Of a stretch of DNA of 64,000 nt, positions 42,677 to 50,446 are shown one piece after another. The notes beneath the pieces are model-generated. The model was given only the letters and a program-made list of their open reading frames with translations, did no database searches and had not been told where the DNA came from. Numbering within the stretch: position 1 is the first letter of the stretch; each line of letters starts with the position of its first letter. The DNA comes from JASJAR01 sp039198225 (GTDB lineage: Bacteria; Pseudomonadota; Alphaproteobacteria; Rhodobacterales; Rhodobacteraceae): contig JBCCTQ010000006.1 of NCBI GenBank assembly GCA_039198225.1, positions 62,001 to 126,000 of the forward strand, read 5' to 3'. Position numbers and translations under genes: made by a program.

Positions 42677-43021
42677 GGCGCGTCCTGCGGCGTATTGCGC
42701 GCGGCTGGGCAGCGGACGGGCGGCGCGATGTCAAGGTTCCGGCCAGCGTCAACCTGGCAGGCTGATATAGACCCTATCACGCGCATTCTATTGCGCAAAT
42801 CCCGCTCCGCGGCGACGTGACCCGTCTCCGGTTTGACGCCTGCCATTGACTATCCTGACTATTATCGTCAATTTTTGCCCGCGATGCGCTGCCGGGGGCT
42901 GCGCTGCCCAAAATATTCACCCAAGGGAGAGGATCGCTCCGATGGAAGCCATTGCCATGGCGGGACTGCTGGGCCGCGCCATAAAGGTCACCAAACAGAG
43001 AATTATTGGGAGCGCGTACCT
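42677..43021. other. Intergenic region upstream of hemP
   Basis: 345 bases between the MFS start and hemP. It contains the TGACTAT direct repeat (42847-42862) and a 27-codon reading frame (42942-43025) coupled to hemP. Promoters for both the MFS gene (minus) and hemP (plus) must lie here. No longer gene is visible. Confidence 0.55.
42847..42862 (+). promoter_or_regulatory. TGACTAT direct repeat, shared iron-locus motif copy B
   Basis: TGACTAT-CC-TGACTAT, two copies nine bases apart, embedded in a larger ATTGAC...GTCAAT inverted repeat (42845-42872). It includes the 10-mer TCCTGACTAT (42853-42862) also found upstream of the di-heme operon. It sits about 80 bases before the short leader frame and 160 bases before hemP. 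Confidence 0.45.
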
Positions 43022-43025
43022 GTGA
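42942..43025 (+). CDS. Possible 27-residue leader peptide coupled to hemP
   Basis: A short frame MEAIAMAGLLGRAIKVTKQR plus seven more residues (27 in all). It starts with ATG 42942, nine bases after GGAGAGGA, and stops with TGA (43023-43025) overlapping the hemP GTG start (43022) as GTGA. That overlap is what one expects from a translationally coupled small ORF. Codon evidence is too thin to prove it is translated, and I know no homologue. Confidence 0.35.
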   Translation: MEAIAMAGLLGRAIKVTKQRIIGSAYL

Positions 43026-43195
43026 GCGATCCACGTTCCGTGGTGCCGTCGACTTCCGATCTGCCGGAAGATCAAGTCCCCACCTATGATGCGCGCGACA
43101 TCGTCCAAGGTGGTGTCCAAGCACGGATCGTCCTTGATGGGACATCCTACTGGCTCCGGATCACCCGGGCCGGAAAACTGATCCTAACCAAATGA
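43022..43195 (+). CDS. hemP: Hemin uptake protein HemP
   Basis: 57-residue protein of the HemP family, found with heme and iron uptake genes. The conserved end is unmistakable: TYDARDIVQGGVQARIVLDG then SYWLRITRAGKLILTK. The start is GTG at 43022, with GGGAG upstream; it overlaps the stop of a short upstream frame. It is followed by the long imelysin gene on the same strand. Too short for many ORF callers. Confidence 0.92.
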   Translation: MSDPRSVVPSTSDLPEDQVPTYDARDIVQGGVQARIVLDGTSYWLRITRAGKLILTK

Positions 43196-43310
43196 CTCCG
43201 AGGGCTTCGAAAACGCCTTTGCGACGGATCGTCCGCGGCGAAACCGGGCCCTTGGCAAAAACAAAACGCAGCTAACCCAGATCACACCAACAGTGGAAGG
43301 AAGACACCCT

Positions 43311-44570
43311 ATGAAACTGAAGATTGCCCTCACTCTCGGCGTCTCGGCCCTGGCCGCGGCGCCGGCCTTTGCCGACAAGTCTGCGGTTCTTACCAACTAT
43401 GCCGATATTGCGCTGGCCAAATACGAAGATAGCCTCAGCGCGGCCCAAACCCTCCAAGCGGCTGTCGATACCCTCATCGCCGACCCGTCGGCCGAGGCGC
43501 TCGAAGCGGCTAAATCCGCTTGGCTCGCGAGCCGTCCGGCATACCAGCAAACGGAAGTCTACCGGTTCGGCAATGCCATCGTTGACGATTGGGAAGGCAA
43601 AGTGAACGCTTGGCCGCTGGATGAAGGCCTCATCGATTATGTCGATGCTTCCTATGGCGGGCCGACCGACGAGAACGAATATGCCGCTCTCAATGTCGTC
43701 GCTAACCCGATGTTCAACCTTTCGGGCAGCGACATTGACGCGTCGACCATCACGCCCGCGCTCCTTGAAGAAGCGCTTCACGAGGCCGACGGGGTCGAAT
43801 CGAACGTGGCCACCGGCTACCACGCGGTTGAATTCCTCCTCTGGGGACAAGACCTTAACGGGTTCGGCCCGGGCGCAGGTGCGCGGCCATGGACCGACTA
43901 TGCCCAGGGCGATGCCTGCACCGGCGGCAATTGCGACCGGCGCGGACAGTACCTCAAGGCCGCCACCGATCTTCTGGTTTCCGACCTTGAGTGGATGGTG
44001 AGCCAGTGGACGGCCGACGGCGCGGCGCGGGCCGAAGTTCTAGCCGATGAAGCAGCCGGGATCACCACGATCCTCACTGGCATGGGCTCCTTGTCTTATG
44101 GCGAACAGGCCGGCGAGCGGATGAAGCTCGGCGTCCTCCTAAACGACCCGGAAGAGGAGCACGATTGCTTCGCCGATAATACACATAACAGCCACTTCTA
44201 TGACGCGCTGGGCATCCGAAACGTCTATCTCGGGTCTTACACCCGGGCCGACGGGACGGTCGTGTCGGGTCCCTCGCTTTCGGAACTCGTTGCGGACGCC
44301 GATCCCGCGCTTGACGCCGAAATGCGCGGCAAGCTCGACGCGACCATGTTCGAAATGCTCGAACTGAAAGTCGCCGCCGAAAAGGGCATGGCCTATGACA
44401 TGATGCTCGAACGCGGCAACGAAGCCGGTGCGGCGCTGATCAATGGCGCGGTCGACGCACTGGTTGACCAGACCCGGTCGATCGAGCGTGTCGTGGCGGC
44501 CCTCGGTGTCGATGCGATCGAGTTCGAAGGCTCCGACAGCCTCGACAACCCGAACGCGGTTTTCGAGTAA
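43311..44570 (+). CDS. Imelysin-family iron-regulated protein (IrpA/ICMP type)
   Basis: 419-residue exported imelysin (peptidase M75 family). The signal peptide is KLKIALTLGVSALAAAPAFA. Family marks are the GxHxxE motif GYHAVEFLLWGQDLNGFGPG (about 162-181), RPWTDY, and NTHNSHFYDALGIRNVYLG (about 288-306). IrpA-like proteins are needed under iron limitation in cyanobacteria and are part of iron-uptake clusters in marine alphaproteobacteria. It is in an apparent operon with hemP 115 bases upstream; its usual partners (di-heme, short imelysin, DUF1513) are about 3 kb away on the other strand. Confidence 0.92.
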   Translation: MKLKIALTLGVSALAAAPAFADKSAVLTNYADIALAKYEDSLSAAQTLQAAVDTLIADPSAEALEAAKSAWLASRPAYQQTEVYRFGNAIVDDWEGKVNAWPLDEGLIDYVDASYGGPTDENEYAALNVVANPMFNLSGSDIDASTITPALLEEALHEADGVESNVATGYHAVEFLLWGQDLNGFGPGAGARPWTDYAQGDACTGGNCDRRGQYLKAATDLLVSDLEWMVSQWTADGAARAEVLADEAAGITTILTGMGSLSYGEQAGERMKLGVLLNDPEEEHDCFADNTHNSHFYDALGIRNVYLGSYTRADGTVVSGPSLSELVADADPALDAEMRGKLDATMFEMLELKVAAEKGMAYDMMLERGNEAGAALINGAVDALVDQTRSIERVVAALGVDAIEFEGSDSLDNPNAVFE

Positions 44571-44585
44571 TCAAAACTGACATTC

Positions 44586-44611
44586 GGGGCGGCTCCTTCG
44601 GGGGCCGCCCC
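44586..44611 (+). terminator. Stem-loop after the imelysin gene
   Basis: GGGGCGGC and GCCGCCCC pair around a TCCTTCGGGG loop, 15 bases after the stop. There is no T-run, so it may be a weak terminator or 3' stabiliser. It lies 18 bases before the DUF1289 gene. Confidence 0.5.
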
Positions 44612-44628
44612 CTCCAACCGAGGCAGCC

Positions 44629-44892
44629 ATGGGCAAATCCGCCAAGCTACCCTCGCCTTGTATCGACGTCTGTAAGTTCCGCCGTGACGGCCATTGCGCC
44701 GGGTGTTCGATGACAAAGGCGCAGAAGAAAATTTCGAAGCGGCTCCGCAGCTCGGGCGAGCGCGCCGCGTTTATCGAAATGCTCCTCCACCAGCAAAACG
44801 GGCTCGGGCGCTATTCCCATTGGCGCCGAACCTACGCGAAGAAATGCGCGAAGCGGGGTGTTGAAATGCCTGGGTCAATGACGGCCATCTGA
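44629..44892 (+). CDS. DUF1289 Cys-rich small protein
   Basis: 87 residues with the DUF1289 pattern SPCIDVCKFRRDGHCAGCSM (Cys-x3-Cys...Cys-x2-Cys), suggesting a small metal or Fe-S site; the family's function is unknown. A basic C-terminal half (RRTYAKKCAKRG) follows. It is downstream of the imelysin gene in the same direction, so co-transcription with the iron genes is possible. The ATG 44629 gives the usual short N-terminus (MGKSAKLP). Confidence 0.85.
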   Translation: MGKSAKLPSPCIDVCKFRRDGHCAGCSMTKAQKKISKRLRSSGERAAFIEMLLHQQNGLGRYSHWRRTYAKKCAKRGVEMPGSMTAI

Positions 44893-44919
44893 ACCGGCTC
44901 TGGCCAATCGCAGCGGCCC

Positions 44920-46653
44920 CTACCGAACCGCCGTCAGCCGGAGCACCACGTCAACGGCAAAGCCCACCGTACTTTCGTCATCATAGCCGACGCCAATCCC
45001 GAAATCGCGCCGATCCAGCGTTGCCAGACCCTCGGCCTCGGCCCGGTCGCCGTCGATGACGAGTTCAAAAGCAAGGGGCACAGCCGCCTCGGCCCCTTTG
45101 AGCGCGAGGACGCCATCAACAATAAGCCCTTCTCCCGCCGCGACGATATCCCCGACATAGGTGGCCTTCGGGAAATTGGCCGCGTCAAAAAACTCAGGCG
45201 CGAGCGCATTGTCGGTCACCGAACCCAAGGTCAGTGACGCGATATCGATCTCTGCCTCCACCCGGCCTTTGATCGGGCCCTCGGCCGCGTCGTCATAGCT
45301 GATCGTCGCGTCCCACTCGGCGAACTGACCGGACACAACCGAGCCGAATTGGACGACTTCGATGCCAAGATCGCCGGTCTCGACGCTCCAGCTCCCCGTT
45401 TCGGGCGCGGGCTTGGCGGGAACGGCCTGCCCGCCACGAAGTGCGACAAGTTCGAGCGCCACGCCCACGTCAAAGCCCACGGTGCTCTCGTCGTCATAAC
45501 CCACACCGATCCCGAAATCGCGCCGGTCGAGCACGCCGCTGCCGGACACATTCGCCCTGTCGCCTTCGATCTTGAGGGTGAATGCCAGAGGCACTGCGAT
45601 CTCTGCACCTTTGAGCGCCAGCGTGCCGTCGACCAGCAAGCCGTTTTCACCCTCAACAATGTCACCACCATAGGTCGCGGTTGGAAAATTGACCGCGTCG
45701 AAGAATTCAGGCCCAAGCGCATTGTCGGTGACCGAGCCCAAGGTCAGGGAGGCGATGTCGATCTCGGCCTCGACGCGTCCTTTGATCGGCCCTTCGGCCG
45801 CCTTGTCATAGGTGATCTCGGCGGTCCAAGCTCCGAATGTTCCGGTCACCGCTGAGCCGAATTGTTGGACTTCGATCGAGATTGTGCCGCTCTCGACCTG
45901 CCAAGTTCCGGGCGCTTGATCTTCGACTGGTGCGGCCGCCTCTGCCACCACCGCCTCCGCCACGATGTCTTCCTCGTGGGGCGGGGCCGATAATGCGAGT
46001 GCGGAAGCAAGGCCCACCGCGGCCAGATAGATCGCCGACGCCGCAAAGATCGGGCTCCGGGTGGCCATGTGCGGTGCCAATTTCGGCAGGTGCACCGGCC
46101 CAAACCACATCCGCCGGAGGGTGGCGTCTTTGTCGATCACATGGTGTTTGAGCGCCCCGCCAATATGGGCAGCCAAAGTCAGACCCATCAGATAGGCAAA
46201 TACCTTGTGGGTAATCGCGAAGATTTCCGCGACGAGTTCCGATTTCGGAACCAAGGGCAGGCTCTGGCCGAGGGGCCAAAGAATGGGCGCAAATCCGGAC
46301 GTGGCGGCATGGTGGATCCAGCCCGATAGGGGCACGACGACGAGCGAGGCATAGAGCAACCAATGGGCCGTTTCCGCGCAAAACGCCTCGAACTCTTTCT
46401 CGGCGTTCAGGAGCCCCGGTTTCTTTTGGCCGAGGGCCCATAGGATCCGAAACAGGGCGACGAAAAAGGCCATCACACCGAGGGTTTTATGGATCGAAAA
46501 GAGTTGCGCTTTGAGGGCCAGGGTTTCTGGCGCGACGGCGAGGTTTTCGGCCACGATGACCACCGGTACGGCGGTCAGAATCAAAAGCGCGGTGAGCCAA
46601 TGGAATATCTTGGCGATGCCACCATAGGTGTCCTGGGTGTTCGAGAGGGCCAT
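44920..46653 (-). CDS. Cytochrome b561 fused to two YceI domains
   Basis: 577-residue fusion. Residues about 8-190 form a four-helix cytochrome b561 (FHWLTALLILTAVPVVIVAE, FSIHKTLGVMAFFVALFRIL, GWIHHAATSGF, THKVFAYLMGLTLAAHIGG) with the heme-binding His residues. After another helix (FAASAIYLAAVGLASALALS, around 218) come two periplasmic YceI lipid/isoprenoid-binding domains (about 248-410 and 419-577). The two share long identical runs such as AEGPIKGRVEAEIDIASLTL and LDRRDFGIGVGYDDESTVGF, a recent internal duplication. A role in quinone-linked electron transfer is likely but not shown. ATG 46653 (MALSNTQDTYGG) is chosen; ATG 46668 is possible. Confidence 0.9.
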   Translation of the reverse strand: MALSNTQDTYGGIAKIFHWLTALLILTAVPVVIVAENLAVAPETLALKAQLFSIHKTLGVMAFFVALFRILWALGQKKPGLLNAEKEFEAFCAETAHWLLYASLVVVPLSGWIHHAATSGFAPILWPLGQSLPLVPKSELVAEIFAITHKVFAYLMGLTLAAHIGGALKHHVIDKDATLRRMWFGPVHLPKLAPHMATRSPIFAASAIYLAAVGLASALALSAPPHEEDIVAEAVVAEAAAPVEDQAPGTWQVESGTISIEVQQFGSAVTGTFGAWTAEITYDKAAEGPIKGRVEAEIDIASLTLGSVTDNALGPEFFDAVNFPTATYGGDIVEGENGLLVDGTLALKGAEIAVPLAFTLKIEGDRANVSGSGVLDRRDFGIGVGYDDESTVGFDVGVALELVALRGGQAVPAKPAPETGSWSVETGDLGIEVVQFGSVVSGQFAEWDATISYDDAAEGPIKGRVEAEIDIASLTLGSVTDNALAPEFFDAANFPKATYVGDIVAAGEGLIVDGVLALKGAEAAVPLAFELVIDGDRAEAEGLATLDRRDFGIGVGYDDESTVGFAVDVVLRLTAVR

Positions 46654-46884
46654 GGGGCGCGTCTCCATTCCTCGGTTGGTGCAAAGGTAAGGCGCCCCCT
46701 GCTCCGCGGCAAACCGCGGGGCCTGTGCAAAAACGCAAAGCTCCTTCATCTCTTAACAAATACGCAAAAACCTACATTTTCCGGCGCGCAACTTTTAGCC
46801 GGTGTGCCGTTCTTGCCGTGGGTCTGGGCCAGACCGGGGCGAATCCGTTAGGCTCGCTTCATTATTTCAGCCTGGAGGTCCCCC

Positions 46885-47664
46885 ATGACAAAAACCGCAC
46901 TCGTTACTGGCGCATCGGTCGGCATCGGCGCCGAACTCGCGCGCTATCACGCCAAGCGCGGGGGTAACCTCATTTTGACAGCCCGCCGCGAAGAGGCTTT
47001 GAACGCGTTAAAAACGGAGGTCGAAAGCACCTACAGCATCACCGCCCATATCATCGCCCTCGACCTGGCGGCCCCCGGCGGGGCGGATGCGCTTTACGAA
47101 AAGGTCAAGGAGGGCGGCCACCGGGTCGATATCCTCATCAACAATGCCGGGTTCGGCGGCCAGGGCGCCCATATCGAGCGGAAGCTCGAAGACGAAATGG
47201 CGATGATCGACCTCAACATCAAAGCGCTCGTCACGCTCACCCACCGTTTCGCCGCCGATATGGTTGCCCAAGGGGGCGGCAAGATCCTCAATGTGGGCTC
47301 GACAGCGGGCTTTGCACCAGGGCCCAACCAGGCGGTCTATTTCGCGACCAAAGCGTTCGTGAATTCCTTCGGCCAGGCCGTCGATCAGGAACTGCGAAAG
47401 AAAGGCGTGACCTCAACGGTCCTCGCGCCAGGCTATGTCGAAACCGAGTTTGCCAAAACCGCAGGCCTCGAAGGGACCGATCTGGTGGGGCAAAAGGGGG
47501 CGACGCCCGCCTCGGTCGCCAGGGTCGGCTATGACGCGATGCGGCGGGGCGAACTGGTGGCGATCAATGAAAAGCGCCTCGATATCATGATGAACTGGGT
47601 CGTCCCGTTCCTGCCACGGCGGGCGGTGTTGTCGATGATCGAACGCGCCCAGACCAAAGCCTGA
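46885..47664 (+). CDS. SDR-family oxidoreductase (YqjQ/DltE-like)
   Basis: 259-residue short-chain dehydrogenase of the classical type with NAD(P) motif TGASVGIGAELARYHA (about 8-23), NNAGFGG (about 88), and active site AVYFATKAFVNSFG (Tyr-x3-Lys, about 151-164). The C-terminal half has VLAPGYVETEFAKTA. ATG 46885 has GGAGG upstream. Substrate unknown; its neighbour on the opposite strand is a fatty-acid desaturase. Confidence 0.9.
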   Translation: MTKTALVTGASVGIGAELARYHAKRGGNLILTARREEALNALKTEVESTYSITAHIIALDLAAPGGADALYEKVKEGGHRVDILINNAGFGGQGAHIERKLEDEMAMIDLNIKALVTLTHRFAADMVAQGGGKILNVGSTAGFAPGPNQAVYFATKAFVNSFGQAVDQELRKKGVTSTVLAPGYVETEFAKTAGLEGTDLVGQKGATPASVARVGYDAMRRGELVAINEKRLDIMMNWVVPFLPRRAVLSMIERAQTKA

Positions 47665-47676
47665 AGCGCTACAAGC

Positions 47677-48672
47677 TTATTCTGCCGGAAGCGCGCCCTT
47701 GGCAAAGGGGGCGCGTTTCGGGAACGGCACCAGGCGCTCAGCTTCCGCGTCCCAGAGCTTGAGCCGGAACGACCTGATCGCTTCGGGCCATTCGATGGTC
47801 TGAATGTCGGCCACTTCGCGGAGGTTTTGGTGGCATTCCCGGAGCCGATAGAGCGGGATCCGCGGATTGAAATGGTGGATGTCGTGGTAGGCAATGTTGC
47901 CGGTGCCGATATCCCACCACCAACCAAGATCGAGCGCCGAGGAGCCCTGAAGAGTGGCTCGGTGATAGTCGAGATCGGGTTTCTGGTCCCAGTAGGTGTC
48001 TTCGAAATTGTGCTGCAGATAGACCAGGAACACTCCGATGCAGCCTGAAACGAGGGCCGTCAGCATATAGAGCCCGATGCCGTTCCAGCCATAAGCGAGC
48101 CCAATGAGCCCCCACCAGGCGGCCACGGCAAGGTTGTGGATCAAAACGCCTTTGATGCCGATTTTGGCGGCGTTTTTTGGCCAGCGGTAAAAGAGGACGA
48201 AGGTTAGAAATCCGCCGATCGGCAACATGAACAGGGGATTGCGGTAGATCCGGTACCCAAGCCGCCTCCAAAACCCCGCTTCCTCCCATTCGGCCACTGT
48301 CATCGTGAAGACCTCGGTCGAATCCCGGTGGTCGAGGTCGCCGAGGTAAGCGTGGTGAATATTGTGGTTCCGCTGCATCGCTCGGTAAGGCGTCAGCGTG
48401 AAGGTCGAGAGCCCGTAGCCCGCCAGGTCGTTCTGGCGCCGGGTCTCGAAATGGGACCAATGCCCGCAATCGTGCTGGATCACATAAAGCCGCACGGCGG
48501 CGAAGGAATTTACGATGACCAGGGGCAGGACGGCCCACCAGGTCCACATCGCTTCGAGGGCGAGCCAGAGCGTGAGAAAATAGACCGCGCCGGTCAGCCC
48601 GAGGCTCAGCCCCGCAATGCGATTGTCCTTCTCGATATATCGATTGGTAAATTTACGGATGACGTCCGACAT
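47677..48672 (-). CDS. Membrane fatty-acid desaturase
   Basis: 331-residue diiron desaturase/hydroxylase-like membrane protein. The three His boxes are visible: QHDCGHWSHFE (about 66-76), RNHNIHHAYLGDLDHRDS (about 102-119) and YHDIHHFNPRIPLYRLRECH (about 263-282). Four or more membrane helices (for example TGAVYFLTLWLALEAMWTWW). It probably introduces a double bond into acyl chains of membrane lipids. Convergent with the SDR gene; a 72-base gap separates it from the small membrane protein upstream. Confidence 0.92.
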   Translation of the reverse strand: MSDVIRKFTNRYIEKDNRIAGLSLGLTGAVYFLTLWLALEAMWTWWAVLPLVIVNSFAAVRLYVIQHDCGHWSHFETRRQNDLAGYGLSTFTLTPYRAMQRNHNIHHAYLGDLDHRDSTEVFTMTVAEWEEAGFWRRLGYRIYRNPLFMLPIGGFLTFVLFYRWPKNAAKIGIKGVLIHNLAVAAWWGLIGLAYGWNGIGLYMLTALVSGCIGVFLVYLQHNFEDTYWDQKPDLDYHRATLQGSSALDLGWWWDIGTGNIAYHDIHHFNPRIPLYRLRECHQNLREVADIQTIEWPEAIRSFRLKLWDAEAERLVPFPKRAPFAKGALPAE

Positions 48673-48744
48673 TTTGGTCCCTCACCGCCTTAAAAGTCTC
48701 TTTCTACGTAATCTGAGTCACTCCGCCCCTTCTGACAAGATGTG

Positions 48745-48909
48745 TCAAAGCGCGCGGTCGATAAAGATCGTCGCAAAAACCCCCAAGAGCGCGAAAAGAA
48801 TGGCAAAACCGGCAGCATATTGCACCATATCGGCGGTTTTCCCCCCATGGCGGCGGGCGGTGAGCGCACCGACGACCGCCCCACCGAGGGCGCCGGCGAT
48901 GACGATCAT
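48745..48909 (-). CDS. Small two-helix membrane protein (54 residues)
   Basis: 54 residues found by direct translation: MIVIAGALGGAVVGALTARR, then a central GGKTADMVQYAAG and a second helix FAILFALLGVFATIFI. Short proteins of this kind recur in Rhodobacterales and are sometimes mislabelled apolipoprotein acyltransferase; the function is unknown. Its ATG (48909) overlaps the stop of the DUF2927 gene (ATGA), which supports translation as a coupled pair. Too short for many gene callers. Confidence 0.8.
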   Translation of the reverse strand: MIVIAGALGGAVVGALTARRHGGKTADMVQYAAGFAILFALLGVFATIFIDRAL

Positions 48910-50288
48910 TGCGTCGTGCCTTGGCTCGGCTCTTCTCTGCGGGGCACCAGGCCGGAGATTTCGCGGGCCCGGTCGCGGACCTCGGCATCCGAGCCGAACC
49001 CGTAGCGCGCCCAGCCGAGGCTATCGAGGCGCACCGCATCGGCCTCTTCGGACCGGCCCAAAAGGGCCAAACCTTCCGCTTTGACCATCAAGAGTGTTGC
49101 CAAGAGTGCCGCGTTTTCCGCATCGGCAACCGTCCGGAGATTGTCGTCGACAATTTCTATCGCAGCCCGGGCTTGGCCAGCCGACAATGCGTAGGCTGAA
49201 AGCTGCATCGCCACATGGGCCGCCTGGAGGCGGGTGCCCGGTTGGGAGCGGTAAAGCGTGCCCGCCTGGAGGAATGACGCCAGCGCGAGTTCTGGCTCCG
49301 AGCCGAGGCTCAACCGGCCCAAGGCATAGAGCGAAAACGCGAGCCTTGTGTCGGTCCATCTGGCGCGGGTCGCAATCGCCACGGCGCGCTCAGCGGCGGC
49401 CTGGCGCGCCCGGGGCGACGTTCGGGGGCCAAGCGCAGTCTCAATGGCGTTGATCCATTCGCGGGGTGTAGGGCTTGCCGGACCAGCACCCCCTCCGCGC
49501 CCTTGGGGGTTCAACCGGTCGAGGATGGCCGGAAGACGGGCCGCGACCGCTTCGGGCGACATGCCCGAGCGCAGTTCTGGCGCATAGGTCGCGGCCAGCA
49601 TCAACATGTCAAAGCCCGTAAGCACCGTGTGGAAGTTGTCGTCGTTGAACACACTGTCGGAGAGCCGATAGAGGTCGTTCAAGGGCCCCAAGGCCTGGGC
49701 CAATTCCTCATGGAGGCAATCGCGCACTTCCTGGGGCGCAACGTCCCCTGGCAAAAAGATTGCCATGGTCTCGCGCACGGCAAGCGTCGTCCAATCGAGG
49801 CGGGGCGAACTTCGGAACCGCCGAAACTTCGACCAGCTTGAAATTCGGGGCACGACGAAACAGGCCGCCTGGGGCACGGTGCGCCGAAGCTCGGCGCGGG
49901 AAACGACTTCGATTGTGATCGAGGCCGCCTGGTCTCTCGGGACCCGCGATATGTCGATGCCGGCTTCGCGTCGAAGACGGCCGATAAGCCGGTCGAGGTC
50001 TCCGCGGAGCGAAGGGGCCTCGCGCCCGGTGACCCGGACGGTCACTGGGCCTTCAAACCGAGTGAAAACCGGCAGGCGCCTGCCGGATTCAAGGGCAAAG
50101 GACAGTTCCAGAAAGTCGCGCGTCAGGTCCACGTTTGAGCGAGACGGCAAAGTCACCTGGGGCCGGGAGAAGGTCTTCATGGGAGGAAGATCGATCTCGG
50201 CCGCACGGCGGTCGGTCTCGGGCGTGGTCTCAGGGACGCCGCAGGCCGCGAGCATCGCGACAGCTGCGAACAAGGTAAGCAGTCTCAT
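48906..50288 (-). CDS. DUF2927 lipoprotein
   Basis: 460 residues. The start ATG 50288 gives a lipoprotein signal (LLTLFAAVAMLAACGV; lipobox LAAC), so the protein is probably anchored in the outer or inner membrane facing the periplasm. The DUF2927 domain (about 70-250) has the stretches DLDRLIGRLRREAGIDISRV, CFVVPRI and DCLHEELAQALGPLNDLYRL, which includes a possible HExxH-like metal motif (HEELAQ, not complete). The C-terminal half contains tetratricopeptide-like helical repeats (RLAFSLYALGRLSLGSEPEL). Function unknown. Operon with the 54-residue membrane protein. Confidence 0.85.
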   Translation of the reverse strand: MRLLTLFAAVAMLAACGVPETTPETDRRAAEIDLPPMKTFSRPQVTLPSRSNVDLTRDFLELSFALESGRRLPVFTRFEGPVTVRVTGREAPSLRGDLDRLIGRLRREAGIDISRVPRDQAASITIEVVSRAELRRTVPQAACFVVPRISSWSKFRRFRSSPRLDWTTLAVRETMAIFLPGDVAPQEVRDCLHEELAQALGPLNDLYRLSDSVFNDDNFHTVLTGFDMLMLAATYAPELRSGMSPEAVAARLPAILDRLNPQGRGGGAGPASPTPREWINAIETALGPRTSPRARQAAAERAVAIATRARWTDTRLAFSLYALGRLSLGSEPELALASFLQAGTLYRSQPGTRLQAAHVAMQLSAYALSAGQARAAIEIVDDNLRTVADAENAALLATLLMVKAEGLALLGRSEEADAVRLDSLGWARYGFGSDAEVRDRAREISGLVPRREEPSQGTTQ

Positions 50289-50446
50289 ACTGATCGGGGG
50301 CCTTTTTACTCTTGCCTGTAACGGGACGCCTGTCGGCGCATCATAGCAGTCCGAACGGTCCGGTGAAGTCCCCTTGCAACGGGATGCAACGGAGCGCGCT
50401 CTTCCCCGTAGTCTAAGCACCAAAACTTGCGCAATCCGGAACGGGC

